Positions 39,113 to 48,617 of a stretch of DNA of 64,000 nucleotides are shown one piece after another; the first letter of the stretch is position 1, and each line of letters starts with the position of its first letter. Source of the stretch: Isoptericola luteus (GTDB taxonomy: Bacteria; Actinomycetota; Actinomycetes; Actinomycetales; Cellulomonadaceae); assembly GCF_020297055.1 (NCBI RefSeq), contig NZ_JAIXCQ010000001.1:254128-318127 (forward strand). Reading direction: 5' to 3'. The position numbers were made by a program, and so were the translations under genes. Below the pieces are notes generated by a model. The model searched no databases. It was not told the DNA's origin and worked only from the letters and a program-made list of their open reading frames with translations.

Positions 39113-39176
39113 CGCTGTGAGCGGACGTCTGGCCCTGTTGGCGCGCCGCAAGGGGGCCGAACGCCCGCTCACAGCG
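39113..39176. terminator. Imperfect inverted repeat (family A palindrome)
   Basis: Ends CGCTGTGAGCGG and its complement, around a GC-rich centre, between convergent genes. The right arm shares TGTGAGCGGGCGTT and GGCCCCCTT with the perfect repeat at 3678-3771; the left arm has diverged. Confidence 0.7.
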
Positions 39177-39195
39177 CAGCGCCGGCCGGCGGAGG

Positions 39196-39672
39196 TCAGT
39201 CGAGCTCGAGCCGCAGCTCCACCACGGGGACGACGCGCAAGGAGTCGTCCAGCCCGCGCTCGCGGGCGAGCGGCTCGGCCCACTCCGCCACGACGGGCTG
39301 CAGCGCGTTCCAGGAGCCCGGGTGCTCCGCGGCATAGCGCGCGAGCATCGCGGCGCCGTCGTCGGGCGACATGACGGCGGCCCGCGCCCGGACGTCGCGC
39401 CGACGCCCGATCGACACCAGCACCCGCGGGTCCGCCTGGATGTTGCGGAACCACTGCGAGCGGGGGCCGAGCCCGGCGACGACGACGATCCGGTCCGGCG
39501 CCGGGCGGTCCGACACCTCGAGCACCACGTACCGGGGCTCGCCGCTCGTGCGCCCACGGTGCGTGAGCATCAGCATCCGGTCGCCGAGGAGGAACCCCAG
39601 GCCGCTGCGGTACAGCCTGATGGGGGAGCGGACGAACCAGCGGGTGTGCAGCGCGCGCGAGACGAGGCCCAT
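39196..39672 (-). CDS. Nitroreductase-type deazaflavin (F420)-dependent oxidoreductase
   Basis: A 158-residue split-barrel protein of the Ddn/F420H2-dependent family found in Actinobacteria. GDRMLMLTHRGRTSGEPRYV is the typical cofactor-binding opening and GPRSQWFRNIQADPRVLVSIG the second signature. It would reduce an unknown substrate, often quinone-like, using F420. ATG 39672 follows TACGTT (39679-39684 on the minus strand) by six bases. A longer frame would run through the tRNA gene. Confidence 0.88.
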   Translation of the reverse strand: MGLVSRALHTRWFVRSPIRLYRSGLGFLLGDRMLMLTHRGRTSGEPRYVVLEVSDRPAPDRIVVVAGLGPRSQWFRNIQADPRVLVSIGRRRDVRARAAVMSPDDGAAMLARYAAEHPGSWNALQPVVAEWAEPLARERGLDDSLRVVPVVELRLELD

Positions 39673-39750
39673 GGATGCAACGTAGCCCGGACGGCACGGC
39701 AGGTGGGGGACGACGAAGGCCCGGGCCGTCGATGCGGTCCGGGCCTTCCG

Positions 39751-39824
39751 TGGAGCGGGTGACGGGAATCGAACCCGCGCTATCAGCTTGGGAAGCTGAA
39801 GTTCTACCATTGAACTACACCCGC
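39751..39824 (-). tRNA. tRNA-Gly (anticodon CCC)
   Basis: Read on the minus strand it starts GCGGGTGTAGTTCAATGGTA. The acceptor stem GCGGGTG/CACCCGC, the anticodon stem TCAGC/GCTGA with loop TTCCCAA (anticodon CCC) and the T-arm GGTTCGATTCC are all present. CCA is encoded at 39753-39751. It reads GGG codons. No integrated element is attached to it in this window. Confidence 0.96.
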
Positions 39825-40030
39825 GCAGCAGCACCGCTGATGGTGTGCGCGCCCCGATCATACCCAACTGGCGCCCATACTCCGAACCGATGTGAGGTCG
39901 CGCCGTGTTCGCCCGGTGATCGCGCCACCTCGGCGCGCCTGGGGTGTCCGCCGAGACGTCCGGGCGACCGTGGACGTCTTCACTCCCGGACGTCCGGCCA
40001 GGGGGCGGGTCCGGCGGCTACCGTGTGCTC

Positions 40031-40606
40031 GTGCTGCTCTCCGACCGCGACATCCGTGCCGAGCTCGACGCCGGGCGGGTGGTCCTCGACCCCTATGAGC
40101 CCTCGATGCTCCAGCCGTCCAGCATCGACGTCCGGCTCGACCGCTACTTCCGGCTGTTCGACAACCACAAGTACCCCTTCATCGACCCGTCTCAGGAGCA
40201 GCCCGAGCTGACGCGCCTCGTCGAGGTGGCGTCCGGCGAGCCGTTCGTGCTGCACCCGGGCGAGTTCGTGCTGGGCTCCACGTACGAGGGCGTCACGCTG
40301 CCCGACGACGTCGCCGCGCGCCTCGAGGGCAAGTCCTCCCTCGGCCGGCTGGGCCTGCTCACCCACAGCACGGCCGGCTTCATCGACCCGGGGTTCTCGG
40401 GGCACGTCACCCTCGAGCTGAGCAACGTGGCGACGCTGCCGATCACGCTGTGGCCGGGCATGAAGATCGGTCAGCTGTGCTTCTTCCGGCTCTCGTCGCC
40501 GGCCGAGCACCCGTACGGCTCCGACGCCTACGGCTCGCGGTACCAGGGCCAGCGCGGCCCGACGGCGAGCCGCTCCTGGCAGTCCTTCCACCGGAGCGGG
40601 CTCTGA
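40031..40606 (+). CDS. dcd: dCTP deaminase
   Basis: A 191-residue enzyme converting dCTP to dUTP (in Actinobacteria often bifunctional, giving dUMP) for thymidylate synthesis. It opens [53 protein letters not shown] (catalytic Glu region just after) and [11 protein letters not shown] are conserved. GTG 40031 is chosen because TACCGT ends six bases upstream and it matches the usual family N-terminus. It is a trimeric cytosolic enzyme. Confidence 0.95.
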   Translation: MLLSDRDIRAELDAGRVVLDPYEPSMLQPSSIDVRLDRYFRLFDNHKYPFIDPSQEQPELTRLVEVASGEPFVLHPGEFVLGSTYEGVTLPDDVAARLEGKSSLGRLGLLTHSTAGFIDPGFSGHVTLELSNVATLPITLWPGMKIGQLCFFRLSSPAEHPYGSDAYGSRYQGQRGPTASRSWQSFHRSGL

Positions 40607-40740
40607 CCAGGACCGCTCCCGGCGGGGAGCCGGGCGGAGGGCTGTTCCGTGGCGGGGGCAGACGTCGCTACGCTCGGTCCCGCCGCGCCGGTACCGGTGC
40701 GGGGCGCCCCGCGCCCACGTCCCGGAAGGAAGCCCGCCTG

Positions 40741-41868
40741 ATGGCCCAGAACGCGTCGGTCCCCGTTGCCCTGCCCCCGCTGCCGCGGGCCGCGGCCCAG
40801 GGGCACCAGGCGCGCCACCTGCTCGCGGTACCGGCGGACGTCGTCGTCGACGAGGTCGAGGTGCTCGCGATGTCGCGCTTCGTCGGCACCCGCTGGGACG
40901 TGGTGCCCGCGGACCTGCCGGGCGCCGACGTGCCCGTCGGGCGGATGGCGAACCCTGGCGAGCCCGGGGTGCTGCGCCTCTCGCGGCACAGCACCATCAC
41001 CGGCCCGTACGCGCCGCAGGCCGCGGGCATGGACCTCGGGCTGCCGGGCGGCACCGCGCTGGTGTTCGACGTCGTGTGCCCGCGCGAGCGCTGGGACGAG
41101 CCGCAGAAGTACGGCGGTGACAGGGACGGCCTGGCGCGGGCGTTCCCCGCCGGCCTGCCGAACCGGGAGGAGGAGCGGGTCGCGGTCTGGCTGATCCAGG
41201 CGGCCCGGCGGCTCGGGGGGTCGGTGCGGTTCGACGTCGCCGGCACCTGGGACGAGGCGGACGGCGGCCGACGCGGCCCCGGTCCTGGCCACGTCCTGAC
41301 GCCGGACCCGGGCGTCGCCGTCGACCTGACGGTCTACACGGACGTCTGGCTCGACCCGCAGGCCGCGCACCGGGTGCTGCAGGGAGCGCACCCGCGCGTC
41401 CGTCTCGCCACCGAGGGCAAGCCGTACCAGGGCCCCCCGAAGGGGCTCGCAGAGCGCCCGCTGTACCCGGGCGAGCCGCTCGACGACGAGGCCCGCCGCG
41501 CGCTGCACGCCCGTGCGGACGACTTCGACATCGACGCGCTGCAGGCCCCGATGGTGCTCGACGCCTACGGGCTGGTGACCGACCTCGGGGTGGACGGCTC
41601 GATCACGGTCGAGGTGTCCGGCGAGGAACGCCTGCCGCTGCTGGTGCGGGACCTGCCGTGGGCCGCGTCGGGCGCCGTCTGCTACCACGTGCGCTGGGAC
41701 GCGCCCGACCTGGTGGAGTCGCAGCGCGAGTTCCCCCAGCCGGGCCACGTCGTCGCGCGCAAGCGGGCGGCGGACCTCGTGGGCAGGATGGCGGTGGCGA
41801 TCCATGCCGCGACGGGCGGCGAGATCGCCGACGAGGCGGACTTCCTGCTCGCGCCCGAGGACCTGTAG
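40741..41868 (+). CDS. Actinobacterial protein of unknown function
   Basis: A 375-residue soluble protein. It has no motif I can name; the central part (GLPGGTALVFDVVCPRERWD, VAVWLIQAARRLGGSVRFDV) looks like an alpha/beta fold. GGAAGGAAG precedes ATG 40741, and codon use is typical of the host. It lies between dcd and the Mrp operon with gaps on both sides, so it seems independently expressed. Confidence 0.7.
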   Translation: MAQNASVPVALPPLPRAAAQGHQARHLLAVPADVVVDEVEVLAMSRFVGTRWDVVPADLPGADVPVGRMANPGEPGVLRLSRHSTITGPYAPQAAGMDLGLPGGTALVFDVVCPRERWDEPQKYGGDRDGLARAFPAGLPNREEERVAVWLIQAARRLGGSVRFDVAGTWDEADGGRRGPGPGHVLTPDPGVAVDLTVYTDVWLDPQAAHRVLQGAHPRVRLATEGKPYQGPPKGLAERPLYPGEPLDDEARRALHARADDFDIDALQAPMVLDAYGLVTDLGVDGSITVEVSGEERLPLLVRDLPWAASGAVCYHVRWDAPDLVESQREFPQPGHVVARKRAADLVGRMAVAIHAATGGEIADEADFLLAPEDL

Positions 41869-42051
41869 CAGCACCTGTAGCGGCACCTGTGGCGGCACGG
41901 CCGGGGGGCGGGGCCACGACGAGCCGCCCGGGAAGTCGTAGGGTCGGGTCGAGATCCACGTCACGTCCGCAGATCACGCCACCGGAGCCGGTGGGCCGCA
42001 GGGACCGATTAGAGTAAAGCCCTGCCCCGCCCCTCGACCGGACGGAGTGCT

Positions 42052-44934
42052 GTGCTCCCAGTGCTGCTGCTCACCTTCTTGCTGGCCCTCATGGCGCCGG
42101 CTCTGGTGTCATGGCTCGGTCGGCGTGCCTTCTGGGTGCTCGCCATCGGTCCCGCGGCGGCGACGGGCTACGCACTGGCGAACACCTCACGGGTCCTGGC
42201 GGGCGACCTCCCCGTCTCACGCACGGCCTGGGTGCCCGGCCTCCAGCTGTCGATCGACCTGCGTCTCGACCTCCTTGCCTGGTTCATGCTGCTGGTCGTC
42301 GGCGGCGTCGGTGCCCTGGTGCTGGTCTACTGCTCGGCGTACTTCGCGCGTGACGCCCTCGGCACCGGCCGGTTCGCCGCGATCTTCACCGCCTTCGCGG
42401 GCGCGATGGTCGGCCTGGTCACGTCCGACGACCTGCTGATGCTCTTCGTGTTCTGGGAGCTCACCACCGTCTTCTCCTACCTGCTGATCGGTCACTACGC
42501 CGACCGCAAAGCGTCCCGGCGCGCGGCCATGCAGGCGATCGTCGTCACGACGGCGGGCGGCCTGGCGATGCTCGTCGGCCTCATCGTGCTCGGCGTGGGG
42601 ACGGGCACGTGGCGGATCTCCGAGGTGGTCGCCGACCCGCCGACGGGCACCCCCGCGGTCGTCGCCGCCGTGTGCCTCCTGGCCGGCGCCGCCACGAAGT
42701 CCGCCCTGATCCCGTTCCACTTCTGGCTGCCGGCCGCGATGGCCGCGCCGACGCCGGTGTCCGCGTACCTGCACGCGGCGGCGATGGTCAAAGCCGGGGT
42801 CTACCTGGTCGCCCGGTTCGCCCCGTCGCTGTCTGACCTGCCCGTGTGGCGGTGGCTCGTCGTCGTCCTGGGCGGCGGCACCCTGCTGCTCGGCGGCTAC
42901 CGCGCGCTGCGCCAGCACGACCTCAAGCTGGTGCTCGCCTTCGGCACCGTCTCCCAGCTCGGGCTGATCATCCTGCTGCTGGGGAGCGGCGAACGCGCGC
43001 TCGCGCTCGCCGGGCTCGCCCTGCTGGGGGCGCACGCCATGTTCAAGGCGGCGTTGTTCCTCGTCGTCGGCGGCATCGACGTCGCCACCGGGACGCGCGA
43101 CCTGCGCAAGCTCTCCGGGCTGTGGCGCACGATGCCGTTCACCACCGCGGCGGGCCTGCTCGCCACCGCCTCCATGATCGGGTTCCCGCCGTTCGCGGGC
43201 TACGTCGCCAAGGAGGCCGCGCTCGAAGGGCTCTGGCACGACGTCACCCACGGGGGCGACGCGCTGGCGACCGCGACCCTGCTCACCGTCGCCGCCGGGT
43301 CGGCCCTCACCGTCGCGTACGGGCTGCGCTTCGCGTGGGGCGCGTTCGGCACGAAGCGGTCCGTGGCACCTCAGGTCACGGTGCCCACCCCGGTGCGCCG
43401 CCAGCCGTGGCTGCTCGTCGGCCCGCCGCTCGCCCTCGCCCTCATGGGCCTCGTGCTCGCCCTCACGCCGGGGGTGGGGGAGCGGCTGCTCGCGCCCTAC
43501 GCGGACCTGTACCCGAAGGGTGATCCCGGCCACCTCGTCCTGTGGGGCGGCTTCACCCCGGTCCTCGCGGTCACCGTGCTCGTGCTGCTCGGCGGCGCCG
43601 CCATGTTCTGGGGCCGGGCGCGCGTCGAACGGCTCCAGGACGCGCTGTGGTCCCCCCGCGGTGCGGACGTCGTCTACCGGCGCACCATGCGCCGTCTGGA
43701 CGACGTCGCCGCCGACGTCACGGCGGCCACGCAGCGCGGCTCACTGCCCGTCTACCTCGGCATCATCCTCGTGGTCCTCGCTGTCGCCCCGGGCGCGATC
43801 ATCGCGAGCGGCCTCGCCGGCGGCACCACCGTCCCGGTGGAGGTGGTGCCCTGGGACGAGCCCGCCCAGCTGGCCGTCGTGCTGATCATCGCCGCGTCGG
43901 CCGTCCTCGCCGCCCGCGCCCGGCGGCGCCTCAAGGCGGTCCTGCTCGTCGGCGTCGCCGGCTACGCCAACGCGGCGCTGTTCCTGCTGCACGGCGCCCC
44001 CGACCTCGCCCTCACCCAGGTGCTCTGCGAGACGGTGACCCTGGTGGTCATGGTGCTGGTGCTGCGCCGGATGCCCCCCTACTTCACGGATCGGCCTCTG
44101 GCCGCGAGCCGATGGCTGCGCCTGTTCCTCGCGGTGGTCACGGGCCTGGTCATGATGGGCCTGACCATTGCCGCACCGCTGGCGCGCGTCGCCACCCCGA
44201 TCAGCGTCGACTTCCCGTCGGAGGCGGTGGAGTTCGGCGGCGGCAAGAACATCGTCAACGTCACCCTCGTCGACATCCGTGCCTGGGACACCGTCGGCGA
44301 GATCTCCGTGCTGCTGGTCGCGGCCACCGGCGTCGCGTCCCTGGTCTTCCTGCGCCAGCGCAACGCCGAGGCGCTGCGGCTCTCCAGCGGCGACGACGTC
44401 CCGCCCGACACGTTCACGCGCCGCGTGTGGCTCGCGGCCGTGAGCACGGTCGCCCCCGAGCGGCGCTCGGTGATGTTCGAGGTCGTCACGCGCGTGATCT
44501 TCCACGTGATGATCCTGTTCGCGCTCTTCCTGCTGTTCAGCGGGCACAACGCGCCGGGCGGCGGCTTCGCCGCGGGCCTCGTCGCCGGCATCGCGCTGAC
44601 CGTGCGGTACCTGGCGGGCGGCCGCTACGAGCTGGCCGAGGCGCTGCCGGTGCACCCGGGCCTCCTGCTCGGCACCGGGCTGTTCCTGTCGGCGGGCGTG
44701 GGGCTGGCGTCGCTGGTGTCCGGGCACGACGTGCTGGAGAGCTTCATCGTCGACCTGCACGTGCCGGTCATCGGCACCGTGCACCTGGTGACGTCGCTGT
44801 TCTTCGACATCGGCGTGATGCTCGTGGTCGTCGGGCTGGTGCTCGACCTGCTGCGCGCGCTCGGCGCCGAGCTCGACCGGCAGGGCGACCTGAGCCGTCG
44901 TGAGCTGGAGCAGGCCGGGGAGGGAGCGCGATGA
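42052..44934 (+). CDS. mrpA: Na+/H+ antiporter subunit A (MrpA/MrpB fusion)
   Basis: A 960-residue polytopic protein, the core of the Mrp cation/proton antiporter. The N-terminal two thirds are NuoL/MrpA-like (WELTTVFSYLLIGHY, HAAAMVKAGVYLVAR with the key Lys, HAMFKAALFLVVG). The C-terminal part (FEVVTRVIFHVMILFALFLL, SGHNAPGGGFAAGLVAGIAL) is MrpB, fused as usual in Actinobacteria. A TAGAGT box is at 42010-42015. The GTG start follows GGAG. It begins a six-gene operon with four-base overlaps. Confidence 0.95.
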   Translation: MLPVLLLTFLLALMAPALVSWLGRRAFWVLAIGPAAATGYALANTSRVLAGDLPVSRTAWVPGLQLSIDLRLDLLAWFMLLVVGGVGALVLVYCSAYFARDALGTGRFAAIFTAFAGAMVGLVTSDDLLMLFVFWELTTVFSYLLIGHYADRKASRRAAMQAIVVTTAGGLAMLVGLIVLGVGTGTWRISEVVADPPTGTPAVVAAVCLLAGAATKSALIPFHFWLPAAMAAPTPVSAYLHAAAMVKAGVYLVARFAPSLSDLPVWRWLVVVLGGGTLLLGGYRALRQHDLKLVLAFGTVSQLGLIILLLGSGERALALAGLALLGAHAMFKAALFLVVGGIDVATGTRDLRKLSGLWRTMPFTTAAGLLATASMIGFPPFAGYVAKEAALEGLWHDVTHGGDALATATLLTVAAGSALTVAYGLRFAWGAFGTKRSVAPQVTVPTPVRRQPWLLVGPPLALALMGLVLALTPGVGERLLAPYADLYPKGDPGHLVLWGGFTPVLAVTVLVLLGGAAMFWGRARVERLQDALWSPRGADVVYRRTMRRLDDVAADVTAATQRGSLPVYLGIILVVLAVAPGAIIASGLAGGTTVPVEVVPWDEPAQLAVVLIIAASAVLAARARRRLKAVLLVGVAGYANAALFLLHGAPDLALTQVLCETVTLVVMVLVLRRMPPYFTDRPLAASRWLRLFLAVVTGLVMMGLTIAAPLARVATPISVDFPSEAVEFGGGKNIVNVTLVDIRAWDTVGEISVLLVAATGVASLVFLRQRNAEALRLSSGDDVPPDTFTRRVWLAAVSTVAPERRSVMFEVVTRVIFHVMILFALFLLFSGHNAPGGGFAAGLVAGIALTVRYLAGGRYELAEALPVHPGLLLGTGLFLSAGVGLASLVSGHDVLESFIVDLHVPVIGTVHLVTSLFFDIGVMLVVVGLVLDLLRALGAELDRQGDLSRRELEQAGEGAR

Positions 44935-45428
44935 CCGTCCTGGACACCACGCCGTCCCTCGCCCTCGTGATCGCCGTCGGCGTGCTCTGCGGCACCGGCG
45001 TCTACCTGCTGCTGGAGCGGCCGCTGACCCGCGTGCTGCTCGGCTTCGTCCTCATCGGCAACGGCGTGAACCTCATGCTCGTCGTCGCGGGCGGACGGGC
45101 GGGCGCCCCGCCCATCGTCGGGAACTCCCCCGCGAGCGAGCGGATGAGCGACCCGCTCGCCCAGGCGATGGTGCTCACGTCGATCGTCATCACGCTGGCG
45201 CTCACCGCGTTCGTCCTGGCGATGGCGTACCGCTCGTGGCAGATGCACGGGCACGACGAGGTCGCGGACGACGTCGAGGACCGCCGGGTCGCGCGGCACG
45301 CCGCGCTCAACGCGCCCGCGTTCGAGGACGCGGACGCCGCGGAGACGGGCGAGACGCTGGACGAGGAAGCCGCCGACGTCTTCGACGACGTCGACGACGA
45401 CGAGGACGAGACCCAGGGGGCCCGATGA
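44931..45428 (+). CDS. mrpC: Na+/H+ antiporter subunit C
   Basis: A 165-residue NuoK-like subunit with three helices in the first 100 residues (GVYLLLERPLTRVLLGFVLI, GNGVNLMLVV, DPLAQAMVLTSIVITLALTA) and an acidic cytoplasmic tail longer than usual (about 60 residues, Asp/Glu-rich). ATGA overlap with mrpA and mrpD. Confidence 0.94.
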   Translation: MTVLDTTPSLALVIAVGVLCGTGVYLLLERPLTRVLLGFVLIGNGVNLMLVVAGGRAGAPPIVGNSPASERMSDPLAQAMVLTSIVITLALTAFVLAMAYRSWQMHGHDEVADDVEDRRVARHAALNAPAFEDADAAETGETLDEEAADVFDDVDDDEDETQGAR

Positions 45429-47035
45429 CCACCGAACCCCTGTGGAGCGCCGCGACGCTGGTGCCGCTTCCTGTGCTGCTGCCGCTGTTCGCGGCCGGGC
45501 TGACGCTCGCCCTGCACCGGTTCCCTGTCGCGCAGCGGGTCATCAGCGTCGCCGCCCTCGCGGCCACCACCGCCGCGTCGGCCGCGCTCGTCGTGGTGGT
45601 CGACTCCGGGCCGATCGTCGTCGACGTCGGCGGCTGGGCCGCGCCCGTCGGCATCGACCTGGTCGCGGACCGGCTGTCCGCGCTCATGCTCACCGTCAGC
45701 GGCGTGATGCTGCTCTGCGTGCTCCTGTACTCCCTGGGGCAGGGCGTGCCCGAGGGCGACGAGATCCCGGACAAGGGCCAGCGCGTCGCCAACCTGCCGG
45801 TCGCGATCTTCCACCCCACCTACCTGGTGCTCGCTGCGGGCGTGGCCAACGCGTTCCTCACAGGCGACCTGTTCAACCTCTACGTCGGCTTCGAGATCCT
45901 GCTCGCGGCGTCGTCGGTGCTGCTCACGCTCGGTGGCACGGCCGAGCGGATTCGCGCCGGGTCGGTCTACGTCATCGTCGCGCTCGTGGCCTCCCTGCTG
46001 CTGCTCGCCGCCATCGGCCTCATCTACGCGGCCACCGGCACCGTGAACATGGCCCAGCTCGCGGTGCGGCTCCCCGAGATCGACCCGACGGTCCGCGTCG
46101 CCCTGCAGACCCTGCTGCTGCTCGCGTTCGGCATCAAGGCGGCGATCTTCCCGGTCTCGGCTTGGCTGCCCGACTCGTACCCGACCGCGCCCGCCCCGGT
46201 CACCGCCGTGTTCGCGGGCCTGCTCACCAAGGTCGGCGTGTACTCCATCCTGCGCACGCAGACCGTGCTGTTCCCCCAGCACGACACGGTCGACCAGGTG
46301 CTGCTCGTGCTCGCGCTGCTCACCATGATCATCGGGATCCTCGGTGCCGTGGCGCAGAACGACCTCAAACGACTGCTGTCCTTCACCCTCGTCAGCCACA
46401 TCGGCTACATGATCTTCGGCGTCGCCCTCGCCTCCGAGGCGGGCACCGCCGCGGCCATCTACTACGTGGTGCACCACATCTCCGTCCAGACGGCGTTGTT
46501 CCTGGTGGTGGGCCTGGTGGAGTGGCGGGGCGGCTCGACGTCGCTCGACCGGCTGGGCGGGCTGGCCAAGCTCGCCCCGGGGCTCGCGATCCTGTTCTTC
46601 ATCCCCGCGCTGAACCTCGGCGGGATCCCTCCGATGTCCGGGTTCCTCGGCAAGGTGGGCCTGCTCACCGAGGGCGTCGCCGACGGTTCCGGTCTCGCCT
46701 GGGCGCTCGTCGTCGGGTCGGTCGTGACGTCGCTGCTCACCCTGTACGCGGTGGTCAAGGCATGGAACAAGGCGTTCTGGCAGACGGCGCCGCCCGAGAT
46801 CGAGCCGCACGTGGCGCTGCCGCGCGGGATGGTGTGGCCCGCCGGTGCGCTCGTCGCGTTCGGCCTGATGCTCACGGTCGCGGCCGGCCCCCTGTACGGG
46901 TACGCGGAACGGGCCGCCAGCGCCGCCATGGACGGCCACACCTACGTCGACGCGGTGTTCCCGGGCGGCTCCGAGCGCGGCACTGGCGAGTCGGTCGAGG
47001 TCGCGGACGAGACCGGCGGGGGTGACCACCCGTGA
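45425..47035 (+). CDS. mrpD: Na+/H+ antiporter subunit D
   Basis: A 536-residue NuoN/MrpD-like membrane subunit with about 14 helices. Conserved ion-path motifs are present (FEILLAASSVLLTLGGT, GIKAAIFPVSAWLPDSYPTAP with Lys and Pro, and AQNDLKRLLSFTLVSHIGYM). It works with subunit A as a proton channel half. ATG 45425 overlaps the mrpC stop; the stop overlaps mrpE. Confidence 0.95.
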   Translation: MTTEPLWSAATLVPLPVLLPLFAAGLTLALHRFPVAQRVISVAALAATTAASAALVVVVDSGPIVVDVGGWAAPVGIDLVADRLSALMLTVSGVMLLCVLLYSLGQGVPEGDEIPDKGQRVANLPVAIFHPTYLVLAAGVANAFLTGDLFNLYVGFEILLAASSVLLTLGGTAERIRAGSVYVIVALVASLLLLAAIGLIYAATGTVNMAQLAVRLPEIDPTVRVALQTLLLLAFGIKAAIFPVSAWLPDSYPTAPAPVTAVFAGLLTKVGVYSILRTQTVLFPQHDTVDQVLLVLALLTMIIGILGAVAQNDLKRLLSFTLVSHIGYMIFGVALASEAGTAAAIYYVVHHISVQTALFLVVGLVEWRGGSTSLDRLGGLAKLAPGLAILFFIPALNLGGIPPMSGFLGKVGLLTEGVADGSGLAWALVVGSVVTSLLTLYAVVKAWNKAFWQTAPPEIEPHVALPRGMVWPAGALVAFGLMLTVAAGPLYGYAERAASAAMDGHTYVDAVFPGGSERGTGESVEVADETGGGDHP

Positions 47036-47628
47036 GCCTGCATCCCCGGCGACGGACCGTGCGCACCGTGCGCGGGATCGTGGCCCAGTGGCCGGCCATC
47101 GCCGTGCTCGCCGCCATCTGGGTGCTGCTGTGGGGCGACCTGTCCTGGGCGAACGTCATCGCCGGGGCGCTCCTCGCCGTCCTGATCATGGTCGTCTTCC
47201 CCCTTCCCCCCGTCGCGGCGCAGGGCAGGTTCCGGCTGGGGCCGTTCCTCGTGCTGGCGGGGCGGTTCGTCGCGGACCTCGTCGTCGCGTCGTTCCACGT
47301 GGCGTTCATGGCGCTGCGTCCCCGGTACGTGCCGCGGGGCGCCGTCGTCGTCGTGCAGCTGCGCAACCCCGACGACGTCTTCCTCACGATCACCGCCGTC
47401 CTGTCCACCCTCGTGCCGGGGTCGCTGGTGGTCGAGGCGCAGCGGCGCACCGGCCTGGTCTACCTGCACGTGCTGGACATCGAGGACTCCGGAGGGGTCG
47501 AGGGCGTGCGTCGCAACGTGCTGCAGCTCGAGGAGCGGGTGCTGCGGGCGTTCGCCTCCGACGACGTGCTCGCGCAGTGCGACGTGCCGCAACCCGGCGG
47601 CCGGACGTCGAACGAGGAGGTGGCCTGA
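47032..47628 (+). CDS. mrpE: Na+/H+ antiporter subunit E
   Basis: A 198-residue subunit with two or three N-terminal helices (PAIAVLAAIWVLLWGDLSWA, VIAGALLAVLIMVVFPLPP) and a cytoplasmic domain with the family motif LTVLVPGSLVVE-like text (STLVPGSLVVEAQRRTGLVYL). GTG start overlaps the mrpD stop. Confidence 0.93.
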   Translation: MSLHPRRRTVRTVRGIVAQWPAIAVLAAIWVLLWGDLSWANVIAGALLAVLIMVVFPLPPVAAQGRFRLGPFLVLAGRFVADLVVASFHVAFMALRPRYVPRGAVVVVQLRNPDDVFLTITAVLSTLVPGSLVVEAQRRTGLVYLHVLDIEDSGGVEGVRRNVLQLEERVLRAFASDDVLAQCDVPQPGGRTSNEEVA

Positions 47629-48050
47629 TGGTCGTCGTCGTCATCGTGGCGGTCACGCTCGTGGTGACCGCCGCCGTGCTCGCGCTGATCCGGATCGAGA
47701 AGGGCCCGTCGATGCTCGACCGGGCCCTCGGGCTCGACCTCCTCACCGCGAGCCTGGTGGGCGCCATCGCGATCGAGGCCGCGTGGGTGCGACGGACCGA
47801 GACCATCCCCATCCTCGTGGCGCTGTCGCTCGTCGGGTTCGTGGGGTCCGTCGCCCTGTCCCGGTTCGCGGCGCGCGAGCCGGAGGGCGAGGGCCGCGTG
47901 CGCTCGCCCGAGGAGGTCGCCGCTCAGGCTCGGGCCTCCGACGTCATGCGCACGGAGCACGGTCACGGCGGCACCGCCGCCGCCGAGGCGCCCGACGAGC
48001 AGGACGAGCAGGACGGCGGCCGGACCTCCGGGCGGGGGTGGCGGTCGTGA
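47628..48050 (+). CDS. mrpF: Na+/H+ antiporter subunit F
   Basis: A 140-residue subunit with three helices in the first 85 residues (RIEKGPSMLDRALGLDLLTA is the conserved loop) and an acidic, Gly/Arg-ended tail that is longer than in Bacillus. TGATG overlap with mrpE; its stop overlaps mrpG. Confidence 0.93.
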   Translation: MVVVVIVAVTLVVTAAVLALIRIEKGPSMLDRALGLDLLTASLVGAIAIEAAWVRRTETIPILVALSLVGFVGSVALSRFAAREPEGEGRVRSPEEVAAQARASDVMRTEHGHGGTAAAEAPDEQDEQDGGRTSGRGWRS

Positions 48051-48418
48051 TGCTCTTCGACGCCGGGACCTGGTCCCTGATCACCGACGTGCTGGCCGCG
48101 GTGTTCATCCTGGCCGGGGCGTTCCTCACGTTCGCCGCCGGCATCGGGGCCCTGCGGTTCCCCTCGCTCCTGGCGCGCATGCACGCCGTGACCAAGCCGC
48201 AGGTGCTCGGGCTCATCCTGCTGCTCATCGGCCTGTCGCTGCGGGTACGCAGCTGGTCGGCCGTGGCCATGCTGGCGCTCGTCGTGGCGTTCCAGCTCCT
48301 CACCGCCCCCGTCGGCGCGCACCTGGTCAGCCGGGCCGGGTTCCGCACCGGCAAGGTGGACGAGTCCGAGCTCCAGCCCAACCAGATGGAGCCGGACGAC
48401 GACGAGCACACCGCCTGA
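48050..48418 (+). CDS. mrpG: Na+/H+ antiporter subunit G
   Basis: A 122-residue subunit with three helices; FPSLLARMHAVTKPQVLGLI is the family signature. ATG 48050 is chosen; GTG 48047, one codon earlier, is the alternative and gives a four-base overlap. It ends the operon. About 200 bases without a credible gene follow. Confidence 0.93.
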   Translation: MLFDAGTWSLITDVLAAVFILAGAFLTFAAGIGALRFPSLLARMHAVTKPQVLGLILLLIGLSLRVRSWSAVAMLALVVAFQLLTAPVGAHLVSRAGFRTGKVDESELQPNQMEPDDDEHTA

Positions 48419-48617
48419 CGTCGCCGGCCCGGCCTCCGTGACGGACCGGCCTTGCCGGGCCTGGCCTCGGACGGCCCGTCGAGCACGCAGCGCGGGCGGC
48501 TGGAAGACCGGCTGCTGCCCCTCGACGACCTGGAGCGGGCGGCCACCCGGGTGCCCGCCGTCGCCGGGGCGGTGTCCACCGTCTCGATGCCGGAGGAGCC
48601 CTCGCTCGTCCCGGCCG

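Noticed and set aside
39751-39824. tRNA-Gly as an attachment site of an island
   Set aside because: No integrase and no repeated tRNA 3' end nearby; the flanking genes are ordinary.
48419-48617. Possible short gene between mrpG and the methyltransferase gene
   Set aside because: Frames exist on both strands but none has a start signal or protein-like composition.
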